NCBI GenBank assembly: GCA_032622095.1
Contig: CP136065.1
Location: 246,759,474 to 246,823,473, forward strand
DNA from: Siphonodentalium dalli
Lineage: Eukaryota; Mollusca; Scaphopoda; Gadilida; Siphonodentaliidae
Reading direction: 5' to 3'
Length of the DNA: 64,000 nucleotides
The notes beneath the pieces were generated by a model. It ran no database searches, was not told the origin of the DNA, and saw nothing but the letters and a program-made list of their open reading frames with translations. Positions 45,318 to 56,737 of the stretch are shown piece after piece (position 1 is the first letter of the stretch; each line of letters opens with the position of its first letter). The position numbers and the translations under genes were made by a program.

Positions 45318-46962
45318 AAGTAGCTTGTCGAGAAGAATGTGCAAAATTGTTCAAAATTTCTTTGAGAGGGATGATGTTTCGAGAATAGCAGCAGGAAAGA
45401 AAAACACAGTAACGGAAAAAAAAAATAAAAAACAAAGAAGAATTCTTGGTGATAGCATGAAGAACTTATATGTAAAATACTGTGCTGAGGAGCACAAACA
45501 AAGTTTGAGCTACACAACATTTTGTCGACTACGTCCATTCTGGGTGAAGTACCCAAATGACAGTGATAGGAACACTTGTCAGTGTAAAACATGTGAAAAC
45601 ACAAAATTCATGGCAATCAGTCTGGAAAGGAAACAAGTTATAGAAACAAGTGAATTGGAAGAAATCATAACGGAAGTTGTGTGTGACAAAAAGAACAAAG
45701 AATGTATGTACAACAACTGTCGTGAATGTAAGAAACGGAAAATAAAAATTAAAAGCGACAAAAAAGAAGAAGATATAGAACATGACATGCAGATGGAGAT
45801 CGAGGGCGTGGACGAGATGTGTCCGGAGATTGTACCAGATAATGAACAGCAGAGTGAGACAAATGTTGGTGAATGTGACATGGAGATGGTGATCGAGGGT
45901 GTGAACGAGAGGTGTCAGGACAAAGTATCGGAGAGTGAACAGCAGAGTAAGACAGCTGATGCATGTGATGGAGATAAATGGGTTGAGGGTTTAGACGGGA
46001 GGTGTCAGGGGAAAATGTCGGAGAGTGAACAGCAGAGTAAGACAGTTGATGAATGTGATGGAGAGAAAAGGGTTGAGGGTTTAGACGGGATGTGTCAGGA
46101 GAAAATATCGGAGAGTGAACAGCAGAGTAAGACAGTTGATGAATGTGATGGAGAGAAACGGGTTGAGGGTTTAGACGGGAGGTGTCAGGAGAATGTAGCA
46201 GATAGTGAACAGCAGAGTAAGACAGTTGATGAATGCGAGGAAGAGAAACGGGTTGAGGGTTTAGACGGGAGGTGTCAGGAGAAAGTACTGGAGAGTGAAC
46301 AGCAGAGTAAGATAGTTGTTGATGAATGTGGAATGCGTATGTTGATCGAGTGTGTGCATTTGATGTGTCCGGAGAGTGTTGTCGAGAGCGAAGAGACAAG
46401 TAAGATAGTTGTTGATGAATGTGATGGGGAGAAGCAGGTTGAGGGTTTAGACGGGAGGTGTCAGGTGAATGCATTGGAGAGTGAACAGCAGAGTAAAACA
46501 GTCGATGAATGTGATGGAGAGAAGCGGGTTGATGGTTTAGACGGGAGGTATCAGGAGAATGCACTTGAGAATGCACAGCCGAGTACAACAGTTGCCAATG
46601 AATGTGATGGGGAGAAGCTGGTTGATGGCTCAGACAAGACGTGTGGTGATGTTTGGTTGAATGTGCCAAGTTCAGTTGAGTGTATTGATAAATATGTTAT
46701 TGTTAAATACCAGCGGAACATATACCCTGGATATGTCCAGAATGTTTCGGGTGATGAGTTGCTTATAAAATGTATGAAGCGTATAGGTCCAAAGAAGGCA
46801 AATTGCTTTATATGGCCAAAACGCTGCACAGATATTTCATGGTACTGTCATAACGAGATTTTGGCAGTTATTCCTGAGCCAAAGATAATTACAGGGAGAG
46901 GTTCGCACTTTGAAGTGTGCATGCCAATATGGAATAAATTACAGAGTAATATCAGAAATTAA
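45307..46962 (+). CDS. Second-frame continuation: Cys motifs, acidic repeats, C-terminal domain
   Basis: Open from 45307 (frame shifted by one relative to the first ORF); the first ATG is at 45337. Numbering from codon 45325: FFERDDVSR (12-20), YTTFCRLRPFWV (63-74) and CQCKTC (85-90) then CMYNNCREC (127-135), probable metal-binding clusters. Residues about 155-441 are nine to ten repeats of about 30 residues of the form GEKRVEGLDGRCQE..SEQQSKTVDECD. The C-terminal 104 residues include YVIVKYQRNIYPGYVQ, a beta-rich, Tudor/SH3-like looking segment. In relatives I remember, a DDE-like segment lies between the Cys clusters and this C terminus; here no such acidic triad is visible. No stops in 1.6 kb of repeats suggests a recent or maintained frame. 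Confidence 0.72.
   Translation, partial: KKHKSSLSRRMCKIVQNFFERDDVSRIAAGKKNTVTEKKNKKQRRILGDSMKNLYVKYCAEEHKQSLSYTTFCRLRPFWVKYPNDSDRNTCQCKTCENTKFMAISLERKQVIETSELEEIITEVVCDKKNKECMYNNCRECKKRKIKIKSDKKEEDIEHDMQMEIEGVDEMCPEIVPDNEQQSETNVGECDMEMVIEGVNERCQDKVSESEQQSKTADACDGDKWVEGLDGRCQGKMSESEQQSKTVDECDGEKRVEGLDGMCQEKISESEQQSKTVDECDGEKRVEGLDGRCQENVADSEQQSKTVDECEEEKRVEGLDGRCQEKVLESEQQSKIVVDECGMRMLIECVHLMCPESVVESEETSKIVVDECDGEKQVEGLDGRCQVNALESEQQSKTVDECDGEKRVDGLDGRYQENALENAQPSTTVANECDGEKLVDGSDKTCGDVWLNVPSSVECIDKYVIVKYQRNIYPGYVQNVSGDELLIKCMKRIGPKKANCFIWPKRCTDISWYCHNEILAVIPEPKIITGRGSHFEVCMPIWNKLQSNIRN
45790..46650 (+). repeat. About 90-bp coding minisatellite
   Basis: Nine to ten units, mostly 90 bp, anchored by GAGAGTGAACAGCAGAGTAA. 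One unit near 46330-46420 is diverged (MRMLIECVHLMCPESV). Units are in frame throughout. Confidence 0.9.
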
Positions 46963-48352
46963 GAAAGGCTATTGCCTGAATATGTAATTTCCCCGTATAT
47001 ATTCGGTGGTTTGCATTATGCGGTATATTATACATATATTGTAACGTACATGTATGATATTAGTTGGAAATATCCACACGTGTGGTTTAGTTATTCGTTT
47101 CCGTTAAAAATATTTTAAATTACAATTTATGTTTTCTTGTTAATAGACGGGTTCAGTCACACGTATTTATATAGTATTTTGTATAGTATTTATATAGTGG
47201 TGCATGTGGCAAGGAAGTTAAAGATACCCGACTTCTGGCACGAATACAAGTGTAACGACATCATGCTTTGCATCACTCAAAATAAAATATGTCTGCAGGT
47301 AAATCACACATGCTCATATCGGCCGCATGTTGTTTCATTCACCAGCTAAATTCCTTCTAGCTACACATACTTGTAACTGAACCTCGCTATTATTACTTAG
47401 GGATGAAGAAACTCTCCCACAACGCAGTTAATATGCGACGAGTTGTAGTCGGCCCTCGGTGGTAACTAAAACATATCTGATATATATGCATCTCTAGTAA
47501 ATACTCCACTTGAAATACTCCGTGTATCAGACGTGTTTACATTTACAATGGAGGGGCAACGGAGCGCACTAGTCACCACAAACTTCATTCTATGGTGAAT
47601 ACACCACTCCAGTTATATATGTTTCCTTCTGTTTTCTTTGGATAACGCATTTTGATTATCCCTTTTCATCGTGTTTTTGTTGAATAAAACAATAATAAAA
47701 ATGTGTCTTTCGTGTAACATTAAGAGCCCACGAATAAGTTCTTTGGCCAAATAATGGTTATATATATTGCAAACAAGTCTTTAACAAAACTTTGTGAGAC
47801 CCTGAATATATTAAACAAATCTTCCTTCATCAAAATGGAACTGGAAATGTCCAAATGTACATGTTATGTCTATCGTGTAACACGCATGTCTTTACTGTAG
47901 CATATGACATTTGAAACCACACGGTAATTTATGAAATAACATTGTACACCTTTTATTATGCACGTCAGACTGCGAAATTGTTATTAGTGTCGCGTTATAC
48001 TGTAAATATGACATATTGTTAGCTTTGTGTGGTTTCAACCTTCCTGTGGTGCTCAAAATTGTATATCATGTAACGATGACCGTCTATACTGTCACACAGA
48101 TGTCCCCCCTGTAACACAGTGAATATTGAAATAAAAAAATGCTAAGTCATACAATTCCAAGGGAGTTTTTTTCAATTATCAGTGGTTTAGGCATATCGGA
48201 TTCACAGCATTAAACCAATACCCAATATGATACGAATATTCTCTCTTGAAGCACTCTTTCGTATCGGAAAAATGTAATTTTCGAAAAACAGTTGATTCTA
48301 CACATGGAAAAGACATGATTTAACATTATATACTAGGAAAAATCTGTTTTAT
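46963..48352. other. 3' non-coding part of the TIR element
   Basis: No gene recognised; the open frame at 47137-47349 has no motif. Contains the mirror-orientation TGTAAC words. Confidence 0.45.
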
Positions 48353-49200
48353 TAGTTGTAAGATAACCCATTTTGACATGATCGAGTTACAACATGCAGT
48401 AGTTTTAATATTTTTTAATTGCAGCCATACAAAGTGTATTTGTTACAGTATAGACATTTTATATGCATGGCCAACATCGACAACCCAACCAAATACAAAT
48501 CATATGTGATTAAGCCTGCATTTTAGTGTTTTAATAACCCTTAAAGTCTATTTATTCCAAACGATGACCAAATTACGTGTTCTGTCAACATATTTTTTTC
48601 AAATATTACCAGACTGAAATATGCGCCAAAATTGATAATGACTCATATAAGAGAATGCATTGGCCTAACAATTTTTTATCATTTTTTAAAAATAAATGTT
48701 TCTTACAATTTTTAGGACATAAAATAAAAAACATCCATTACCCTGCAGGGAGCCCCACACATATATAGAAGCATATAGAAGAGTGTCGTCTGCTCATGTT
48801 TGTCTGGGGCTCTGTATGGGTGAAATTATAAAATTGTTAAAGAATACAAGAAAAAATTATTAAAATTGTAATAAATTGTTAGGCCAATGCATTCTCTTAT
48901 ATATGCGAGGCGACCTATGGTCGACTCGCATATATAAGAGAATGCATTGGCACAGGGTAAAAATATTTAATTTATATCAAAGAATGGTGTTGTGTTCTGG
49001 CAATTTTGATACAAAATTTATTGAAATATCTGCATTGAGCAAGTTTATTCCATGTTAGTCAAAATGCTAGTGTTTAAAATGACTTTAACTCATCTATTGT
49101 TCAAACAGAATGAGTGTCCTTAATGTGCTGTATGATGTATCCTAATGTTTAGGGGATCATTGTAACCATGGGTAGACTTCAGGCCTCAAAATATGGTGCT

Positions 49201-49666
49201 GGACACATGCAAAATGAGGTCATTTGAGGGTGAATTTAGTGAAGCAACCCTTGCATCACTAAATTCACCCTCTGGGGACCTCATTCTACTAGGCCTCATC
49301 TTCTCTGGAAATTATCTTTATTATCAAATTAACAAGTTTTTTTTTAGTTTTTTTGAATTTGCATTCAATATGTATGGAATTCTAAAATAAAAATAGCACC
49401 TGCTTGCCTCACATAGCTTTCCACTTGGCATAGTGCCTTGTTGATCACTTATTATGCTGATTTACTAAAACAAAAATGCACAAAATGTCTTTTAAAAATG
49501 GATGAAAAGCAAGCATGTTTTTATTGTTGAGGCCTTTTGGGAGAAGGGGATATGACATATTTTTAAAAGGTTTACATTAAATGCACATAGCTGGTTTATT
49601 ATTTCATGATTTACTTTTTAATGTCAATAAAAATATAAGCACTATAGAAATCCTCAAGAAGCAATA
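49201..49666. repeat. GAGGTCCCC family copy and duplicated block
   Basis: 49205-49310 is an inverted-repeat GAGGTCATTTGAGGGTG / CACCCTCTGGGGACCTC copy. 49350-49666 recurs almost exactly at 51421-51739, on the other side of the 68-bp array. Confidence 0.85.
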
Positions 49667-51420
49667 CGTATATAGGTAGTACCCACCCACCACCCCATCC
49701 CGCCACCCATAGTATCTTATGCGCTGCAGGCGCTCGTATATAGGTAGTACCCACCCACCACCCCATCCCGCCACCATCGTAAATAGGTAGTACCCACCCA
49801 CCACCCCATCCTGCCACCCATAGTATCTTATGCGCCGCAGGCGCTCGTATATAGGTAGTACCCACCCACCACCCATAGTATCTTATGCACCGCAGGTGCT
49901 CGTATATAGGTAGTACCCACCCCATCCCGCCACCCATAGTATCTTATGCGCCGCAGGCGCTCGTATATAGGTAGTACCCACCCACCACCCATAGTATCTT
50001 ATGCACCGCAGGTGCTCGTATATAGGTAGTACCCACCCCATCCCGCCACCCATAGTATCTTATGCGCCGCAGGCGCTCGTATATAGGTAGTACCCACCCA
50101 CCACCCCATCCCGCCACCCATAGTATCTTATGCGCCGCAGGCGCTCGTATATAGGTAGTACCCACCCACCACCCCATCCCGCCACCCATAGTATCTTATG
50201 CGCTCGTATATAGGTAGTACTCACCCCATCCCGCCACCCATAGTATCTTATGCGCCGCAGGCGCTCATATATAGGTAGTACCGACCCACCACCCCATCCT
50301 GCCACCCATAGTATCTTATGCGCCGCAGGCGCTCGTATATAGGTAGTACCCACCCACAACCCCATCCCGCCACCCATAGTATCTTATGCGCTCGTATATA
50401 GGTAGTACCCACCCACCACCCCATCCCGCCACCATCGTATATAGGTAGTACCCACCCACCACCCCATCCCGCCACCATTGTAAATAGGTAGTACCCACCC
50501 ACCACCCCATCCTGACACCCATAGTATCTTATGCGCCGCAGGCGCTCGTATATAGGTAGTACCCACCCACCACCCCATCCCGCCACCCATAGTATCTTAT
50601 GCGCTCGTATATAGGTAGTACTCACCCCATCCCGCCACCCATAGTATCTTATGCGCCGCAGGTGCTCGTATATAGGTAGTACCGACCCACCACCCCATCC
50701 TGCCACCCATAGTATCTTATGCGCCGCAGGCGCTCGTATATAGGTAGTACCCACCCACAACCCCATCCCGCCACCCATAGTATCTTATGCGCTCGTATAT
50801 AGGTAGTACCCACCCACCACCCCATCCCGCCACCATCGTATATAGGTAGTACCCACCCACCACCCCATCCCGCCACCATTGTAAATAGGTAGTACCCACC
50901 CACCACCCCATCCTGACACCCATAGTATCTTATGCGCCGCAGGTGCTCGTATATAGGTAGTACCCACCCACCACCCCATCCCGCCACCCATAGTATCTTA
51001 TGCGCCGCAGGCACTCGTATATAGGTAGTACCCACCCACCACCCCATCCCGCCACCATTGTAAATAGGTAGTACCCACCCACCACCCCATCCTGACACCC
51101 ATAGTATCTTATGCGCCGCAGGCGCTCGTATGTAGGTAGTACCCATCCACCACCCCATCCCGCCACCCATAGTATCTTATGCACCGCAGGTGCTCGTATA
51201 TAGGTAGTACCCACCCACCACCCCATCCCGCCACCCATAGTATCTTATGCGCCGCAGGCACTCGTATATAGGTAGTACCCACCCACCACCCCATCCCGCC
51301 ACCCATAGTATCTTATGCGCCGCAGGCGCTCGTATATAGGCAGTACCCATCCACCACCCCATCCCGCCACCATCGTATATTGGTAGTACCCACCCACCAT
51401 CCCATCCTGCCACCCATAGT
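49667..51420. repeat. 68-bp minisatellite, array 1
   Basis: The unit reads CGTATATAGGTAGTACCC, ACCCACCACCCCATCCCGCC, ACCCATAGTATCTTATGC, GCCGCAGGCGCT. Short variants lack the CATAGTATCTTATGCGCCGC part. A 401-bp higher-order block is repeated (compare 50316-50590 with 50717-50991). The unit is open on the minus strand in all frames, so long Gly/Trp-rich frames there are artefacts. Confidence 0.97.
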
Positions 51421-51739
51421 GTTTTTGAATTTGCATTCAATATGTATGGAATTCTAAAATAAAAATAGCACCTGCTTGCCTCACATAGCTTTCCACTTGG
51501 CATAGTGCCTTGATGATCACTTATTATGCTGATTTACTAAAACAAAAATGCACAAAATGTCTTTTAAAAATGGATGAAAAGCAAGCATGTTTTTATTGTT
51601 GAGGCCTTTTGGGAGAAGGGGGATATGACATATTTTTAAAAGGTTTCCATTAAATGCACATAGCTGGTTTATTATTTCATGATTTACTTTTTAATGTCAA
51701 TAAAAATATAAGCACTATAGAAATCCTCAAGAAGCAATA
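51421..51739. repeat. Second copy of the array-flanking block
   Basis: Matches 49350-49666 in the same orientation with few differences (for example GTTGATCAC versus GATGATCAC). The array sits exactly between the two copies. Confidence 0.93.
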
Positions 51740-51880
51740 AAATATCACAATGTCTCAATCACAAGTAATACAATGTAAAATCCTCAACATGCAATAATAT
51801 CACAATCTCTCAATCATTGTTAATACACGAACACTGATCAGGCATCAGTTTCATAAATAACAGTATTCCAATCCACATTC

Positions 51881-53098
51881 AACAAGAGATGGACTGTCGT
51901 CCGGTGCATACCCCCTCATGGCATACCGCCTAGTGTGGGCATATCTATAACTTATGATGGCTATACTCAGACATATGGACCCAGAAATCAGCATTTTCAT
52001 ATAAACAAAGATGAATAACTATAGAACAAAAAACCAAAACAAACATTTGAATGTGCCATTAAATGTCCTCATAGTGGTGAACATCCATAAAAAATTTCAT
52101 TGAGATCCGAGCATTACTGTTCAAGTTATGAGTTGAACAGACATCGGATGGATCAAACAGCCAACATTTCCAGATAAACAAAGATGAATTACTCTAGAAT
52201 GGAAAAGCAGAACAGCACAATGGAACCCTCTATTTAATGTCCTCATAGCAGTGAACATCTATACCAAATTCCATTGAGATCCCAGCACAACTGTTGAAGT
52301 TACGACATGAACAGACACCAGATGGACCAAAAAGCCAACATTTCCAGATGAACAAAGATGAATAACTCTAGAATGGAAAAGCGGAACAAAACGATGGAAC
52401 CCTCTTTTTAATGTCCTCATAGTAGTGAACATCCATACCAAATCCCATTGAGATCCCAGTACAACTGTCGAAGTTACAATATGAACAGACACCAGACGAA
52501 CCAAAAAGCCAACATTTCCAGATGAACAAAGATGTATAACTCTAGAATGGAAAATCCGAACAAAACGATGGAACCCTCTATTGAATGCCCTCATAGTAGT
52601 GAACATCCATACAAAATTTCATTGAGATCCGAGCACTACTGTTCAGGTTATGAAATGAACAGACACCAGATGGACCAAAAATCCAACATTTCAAGATAAA
52701 CAAAGATGAATAACTCTAGAATGGAAAATCCGAACAAAACGATGGAACCCTCTATTTAATGTCCTCATAGTTGTGAACATCCACACCAAATTTGGTTGAG
52801 ATCCCAGCACAACTGTTGAAGTTACGACATGAACAGACACCAGACGGACCAAAAAGCCACTATTTCCAGATAAACAAAGATGAATAACTCTAGAATGGAA
52901 AATCCAAACAAAACGATGGAAGCCTCTATTTATGTCCTCATAATAGTGAACATCCATACCTAATTTCATTGAGATCCGAGCACTACTGTTCAAGTTATGA
53001 CACGAACAGACATCGGACGGACTCACGGACGGACGGACGGACGGACGGACAGGTGCAAAACAGTATACCCCCCTTTTTTTTTTTTAAAGGGGGTATAA
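51881..53098 (-). repeat. Dispersed element with about 170-bp internal tandem units, copy 2
   Basis: Begins AACAAGAGATGGACTGTCGT and ends GGACGGACGGACGGACAGG then GGGGGTATAA, as at 26166-26840, but has six to seven internal units instead of about three. The two copies differ mainly in unit number. Confidence 0.88.
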
Positions 53099-53257
53099 TT
53101 ACAATCTATTAAAACTGTATTAAATGTATTAAAATACATTGCAATGGAGTGTGGATTGATATACTATTCTATACATATTAAATGTCTAATAAGTGCTAAA
53201 TTATAACCAGGGTATTCCAGTCCACATCTCTATTATTGGAAAGAGAATATTTTAACC

Positions 53258-56080
53258 ATTTCTATACTAAATACTTATTGACGAGTAGTTAATGAACTTA
53301 TTATAATACATTTCCCACTAATTAAGAGGAATGCTACTTCATTTGTATTATCTGTTGTCTTAGATTTCCTGAACATCCATTCAGATGAATAATAGACCAT
53401 TCCAATGCTTTTTTACTGATGAATCTTATGCGCCGCAGGCACTCGTATATAGGTAGTACCCACCCCATCCCGCCACTCATAGTATCTTATGCGCTGAAGG
53501 CGCTCGTATATAGGTAGTACCCACCCACCACCCCATCCCGCCACCCATAGTATCTTATGCGCCGCAGGCACTCGTATATAGGTAGTACCCACCCCATCCC
53601 GCCACTCATAGTATCTTATGCGCTGCAGGCGCTCGTATATAGGTAGTACCCACCCACCACCCCATCCCGCCACCCATAGTATCTTATGCGCCGCAGGCGC
53701 TCGTATATAGGTAGTACCCACCCACCACCCCATCCCGCCACCCATAGTATCTTATGCGCTGCAGGCGCTCGTATATAGGTAGTACCCACCCACCACCCCA
53801 TCCCGCCACCATCGTAAATAGGTAGTACCCACCCACCACCCCATCCCGCCACCCATAGTATCTTATGCGCTGCAGGCGCTCGTATATAGGTAGTACCCAC
53901 CCACCACCCCATCCCGCCACCCATAGTATCTTATGCGCTGCAGGCGCTCGTATATAGGTAGTACCCACCCACCACCCCATCCCGCCACCCATAGTATCTT
54001 ATGCGCTGCAGGCGCTCGTATATAGGTAGTACCCACCCCATCCCGCCACTCATAGTATCTTATGCGCTGCAGGCGCTCGTATATAGGTAGTACCCACCCA
54101 CCACCCCATCCCGCCACCCATAGTATCTTATGCGCTGCAGGCGCTCGTATATAGGTAGTACCCACCCACCACCCCATCCCGCCACCCATAGTATCTTATG
54201 CGCTGCAGGCGCTCGTATATAGGTAGTACCCACCCACCACCCCATCCCGCCACCATCGTAAATAGGTAGTACCCACCCACCACCCCATCCCGCCACCCAT
54301 AGTATCTTATGCGCTGCAGGCGCTCGTATATAGGTAGTACCCACCCACCACCCCATCCCGCCACCCATAGTATCTTATGCGCTGCAGGCGCTCGTATATA
54401 GGTAGTACCCACCCACCACCCCATCCCGCCACCCATAGTATCTTAAGTGCTGCAGGCGCTCGTATATAGGTAGTACCCACCCACCACCCCATCCCGCCAC
54501 CATCGTAAATAGGTAGTACCCACCCACCACCCCATCCTGCCACCCATAGTATCTTATGCGCAGCAGGCGCTCGTATATAGGTAGTACCCACCCACCACCC
54601 TATGCGCCGCAGGTGCTCGTATATAGGTAGTACCCACCCACCACCCCATCCCGCCACCCATAGTATCTTATTTCTATACTAAATACTTATTGACGAGTAG
54701 TTAATGAACTTATTATAATACATTTCCCACTAATTAAGAGGAATGCTACTTCATTTGTATTATCTGTTGTCTTAGATTTCCTGAACATCCATTCAGATGA
54801 ATAATAGACCATTCCAATGCTTTTTTACTGATGTATCTTATGCGCCGCAGGCACTCGTATATAGGTAGTACCCACCCCATCCCGCCACTCATAGTATCTT
54901 ATGCGCTGAAGGCGCTCGTATATAGGTAGTACCCACCCACCACCCCATCCCGCCACCCATAGTATCTTATGCACCGCAGGTGCTCGTATATAGGTAGTAC
55001 CCACCCACCACCCCATCCCGCCACCCATAGTATCTTATGCGCTGCAGGCGCTCGTATATAGGTAGTACCCACCCACCACCCCATCCCGCCACCATCGTAA
55101 ATAGGTAGTACCCACCCACCACCCCATCCTGCCAACCATAGTATCTTATGCGCCGCAGGCGTTCGTATATAGGTAGTACCCACCCACCACCCCATCCCGC
55201 CACATATAGTATCTTATGCGCTGCAGGCGCTCGTATATAGGTAGTACCCACCCACCACCCCATCCCGCCACCATCGTAAATAGGTAGTACCCACCCACCA
55301 CCCCATCCTGCCAACCATAGTATCTTATGCGCCGCAGGCGTTCGTATATAGGTAGTACCCACCCACCACCCCATCCCGCCACCCATAGTATCTTATGCAC
55401 CGCAGGTGCTCGTATATAGGTAGTACCCACCCACCACCCTATCCCGCCACCCATAGTATCTTATGCGCCGCAGGCACTCGTATATAGGTAGTACCCATCC
55501 ACCACCCCATCCCGCCACCCATAGTATCTTATGCACCGCAGGCGCTCGTATGTAGGTAGTACCCATCCACCACCCCATCCCGCCACCCATAGTATCTTAT
55601 GCACCGCAGGTGCTCGTATATAGGTAGTACCCACCCATCCCGCCACCCATAGTATCTTATGCGCCGCAGGCATTCGTATATAGGTAGTACCCACCCACCA
55701 CCCCATCCCGCCACCCATAGTATCTTATGCACCGCAGGTGCTCGTATATAGGTAGTACCCACCCACCACCCCATCCCGCCACCCATAGTATCTTATGCGC
55801 CGCAGGCATTCGTATATAGGTAGTACCCACCCACCACCCCATCCCGCCACCCATAGTATCTTATGCGCCGCAGGCACTCGTATATAGGTAGTACCCACCC
55901 ACCACCCCATCCCGCCACCCATAGTATCGTATGCGCCGCAGGCACTCGTATATAGGTAGTACCCACCCACCACCCCATCCCGCCACCATCGTATATAGGT
56001 AGTACCCACCCACCATCCCATCCTGCCACTCATAGTATCTTATGCGCCGCAGGCGCTCGTATATAGGTAGTATTAGTAAA
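53258..56080. repeat. 68-bp minisatellite arrays 2 and 3, as a tandem segmental duplication
   Basis: A 164-bp unique block (53258-53421) plus array (53422-54669) is followed by the same block (54670-54833) plus array (54834-56080). Both arrays open with the same unusual units, including GCGCTGAAGGCGCT near 53485 and 54905. Array 2 has a 444-bp higher-order period (compare 53616-53992 with 54060-54436). Confidence 0.95.
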
Positions 56081-56590
56081 GAAAGGGTTAAATAAAGACA
56101 TCCAACTGAAGAAATATATATATTTTTTTAATCTATTCCATGCCAGCCTGAGTTTAGTGTGCCTGTCATTTGCAGATTGCGGTCCACAGAGGGTGAATTT
56201 AGTGACGCTATCCCGCATAGCGGGCTAGCATCACCAAATTCACCATCTGGGGGACCTCATTCTGCTTAGGCGTCATCTTCTCTCGAAAGTTTCTATATTA
56301 TAAAATTTCTATAGAAACGTCTTCACATAGATTCTATTTCTTTTTTAGTTAAGTTTTTCTATATCCCCAAATTGGCAGACAACACAATGCATAATCGAGG
56401 TTCCCAATGGGTGTATTTCACAATATTCACCATTTGGGAACTTCAATCAATGAGTCTGTCTCCCATAGCAGATGAGGCCATGCAAAATGAGGTCCCCAGA
56501 GGGTGAAGCTAGCCCGCTATGCGGGATAGTGTCACTAAATACATCCTTTGAGGATGTCATTCTGCAAAAAAACCTTAAACTCAGGCTTGT
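56081..56590. repeat. GAGGTCCCC palindromic family copies
   Basis: Two copies (about 56145-56285 and 56455-56580). The first pairs GGTGAATTTAGTGACGCTA with its complement around the GC-rich ATAGCGGGCTAG centre. Confidence 0.75.
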
Positions 56591-56597
56591 TCATCAA

Positions 56598-56603
56598 TTT
56601 ATT
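56598..56603 (-). terminator. Polyadenylation signal AATAAA of the host gene
   Basis: Minus-strand AATAAA lies 135 bp beyond the stop codon at 56738-56740, a normal distance for a short 3' untranslated region. Confidence 0.6.
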
Positions 56604-56737
56604 TCACAAAGGATTATAATGACCTGCTCCAACCATTGATACACCAGTATCTTAGTTATACCCTCTCCATTTTCATTAAAGAATTTCACAAAGGATGATC
56701 ATAATCCAGGTCCAGCTGTCAGTGATGATCTGAGGCA

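Larger units (their letters stand above)
42353..48644 (+). mobile_element. 6.29-kb TIR element with a two-frame protein gene
   Basis: The first 27 bases (GAGTCATTATCAATTTTGG continuing CGCATATT) recur as the exact reverse complement at the right end, with weaker similarity further in (TTTCAG..ATATG(C/T)TGACA). The ends lie exactly where a MITE hairpin is interrupted, which proves an insertion. Because the target is ATATAT, the target duplication could be ATAT, TA or none, depending on where the TIR is taken to start. Inside: a possible 5' exon (to 42890), a basic protein in two frames (44607-46962), and about 1.7 kb of 3' non-coding DNA. Confidence 0.88.
42297..48958. mobile_element. Double-hairpin palindromic MITE split by a later insertion
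   Basis: Outer ends are CTCTGTGCCAATGCATTC and CATTGGCACAGGGT. The left hairpin (42301-42352) is cut after CGCATATAT and its missing arm resumes at 48645 (ATATAAGAGAATGCATTGG). A spacer with a GAGCCCCACACATATATAG imperfect hairpin follows, then an intact second hairpin (48885-48952). Removing 42353-48644 restores a continuous element. Confidence 0.85.
39772..49200 (-). repeat. Right arm of large inverted duplication
   Basis: Reverse-orientation partner of 6930-15072, block by block as listed there. It lacks the left arm's 1.48-kb and 3.9-kb insertions but carries its own: the composite palindromic MITE (about 42297-48958), itself split by a 6.29-kb TIR element. Homology stops near 39772 and near 49200. 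Confidence 0.85.

Noticed and set aside
45749..46669. 306-codon minus-strand ORF opposite the acidic repeats
   Set aside because: Shadow of the 90-bp coding minisatellite; the plus-strand frame has the Cys clusters and C-terminal domain.
49604..56033. Many overlapping Gly/Trp/Tyr-rich minus-strand ORFs
   Set aside because: They are read-through of the 68-bp minisatellite, which has no stop in any minus-strand frame. 68 is not a multiple of 3, so the same peptide recurs with frame rotation; no start context or conservation.
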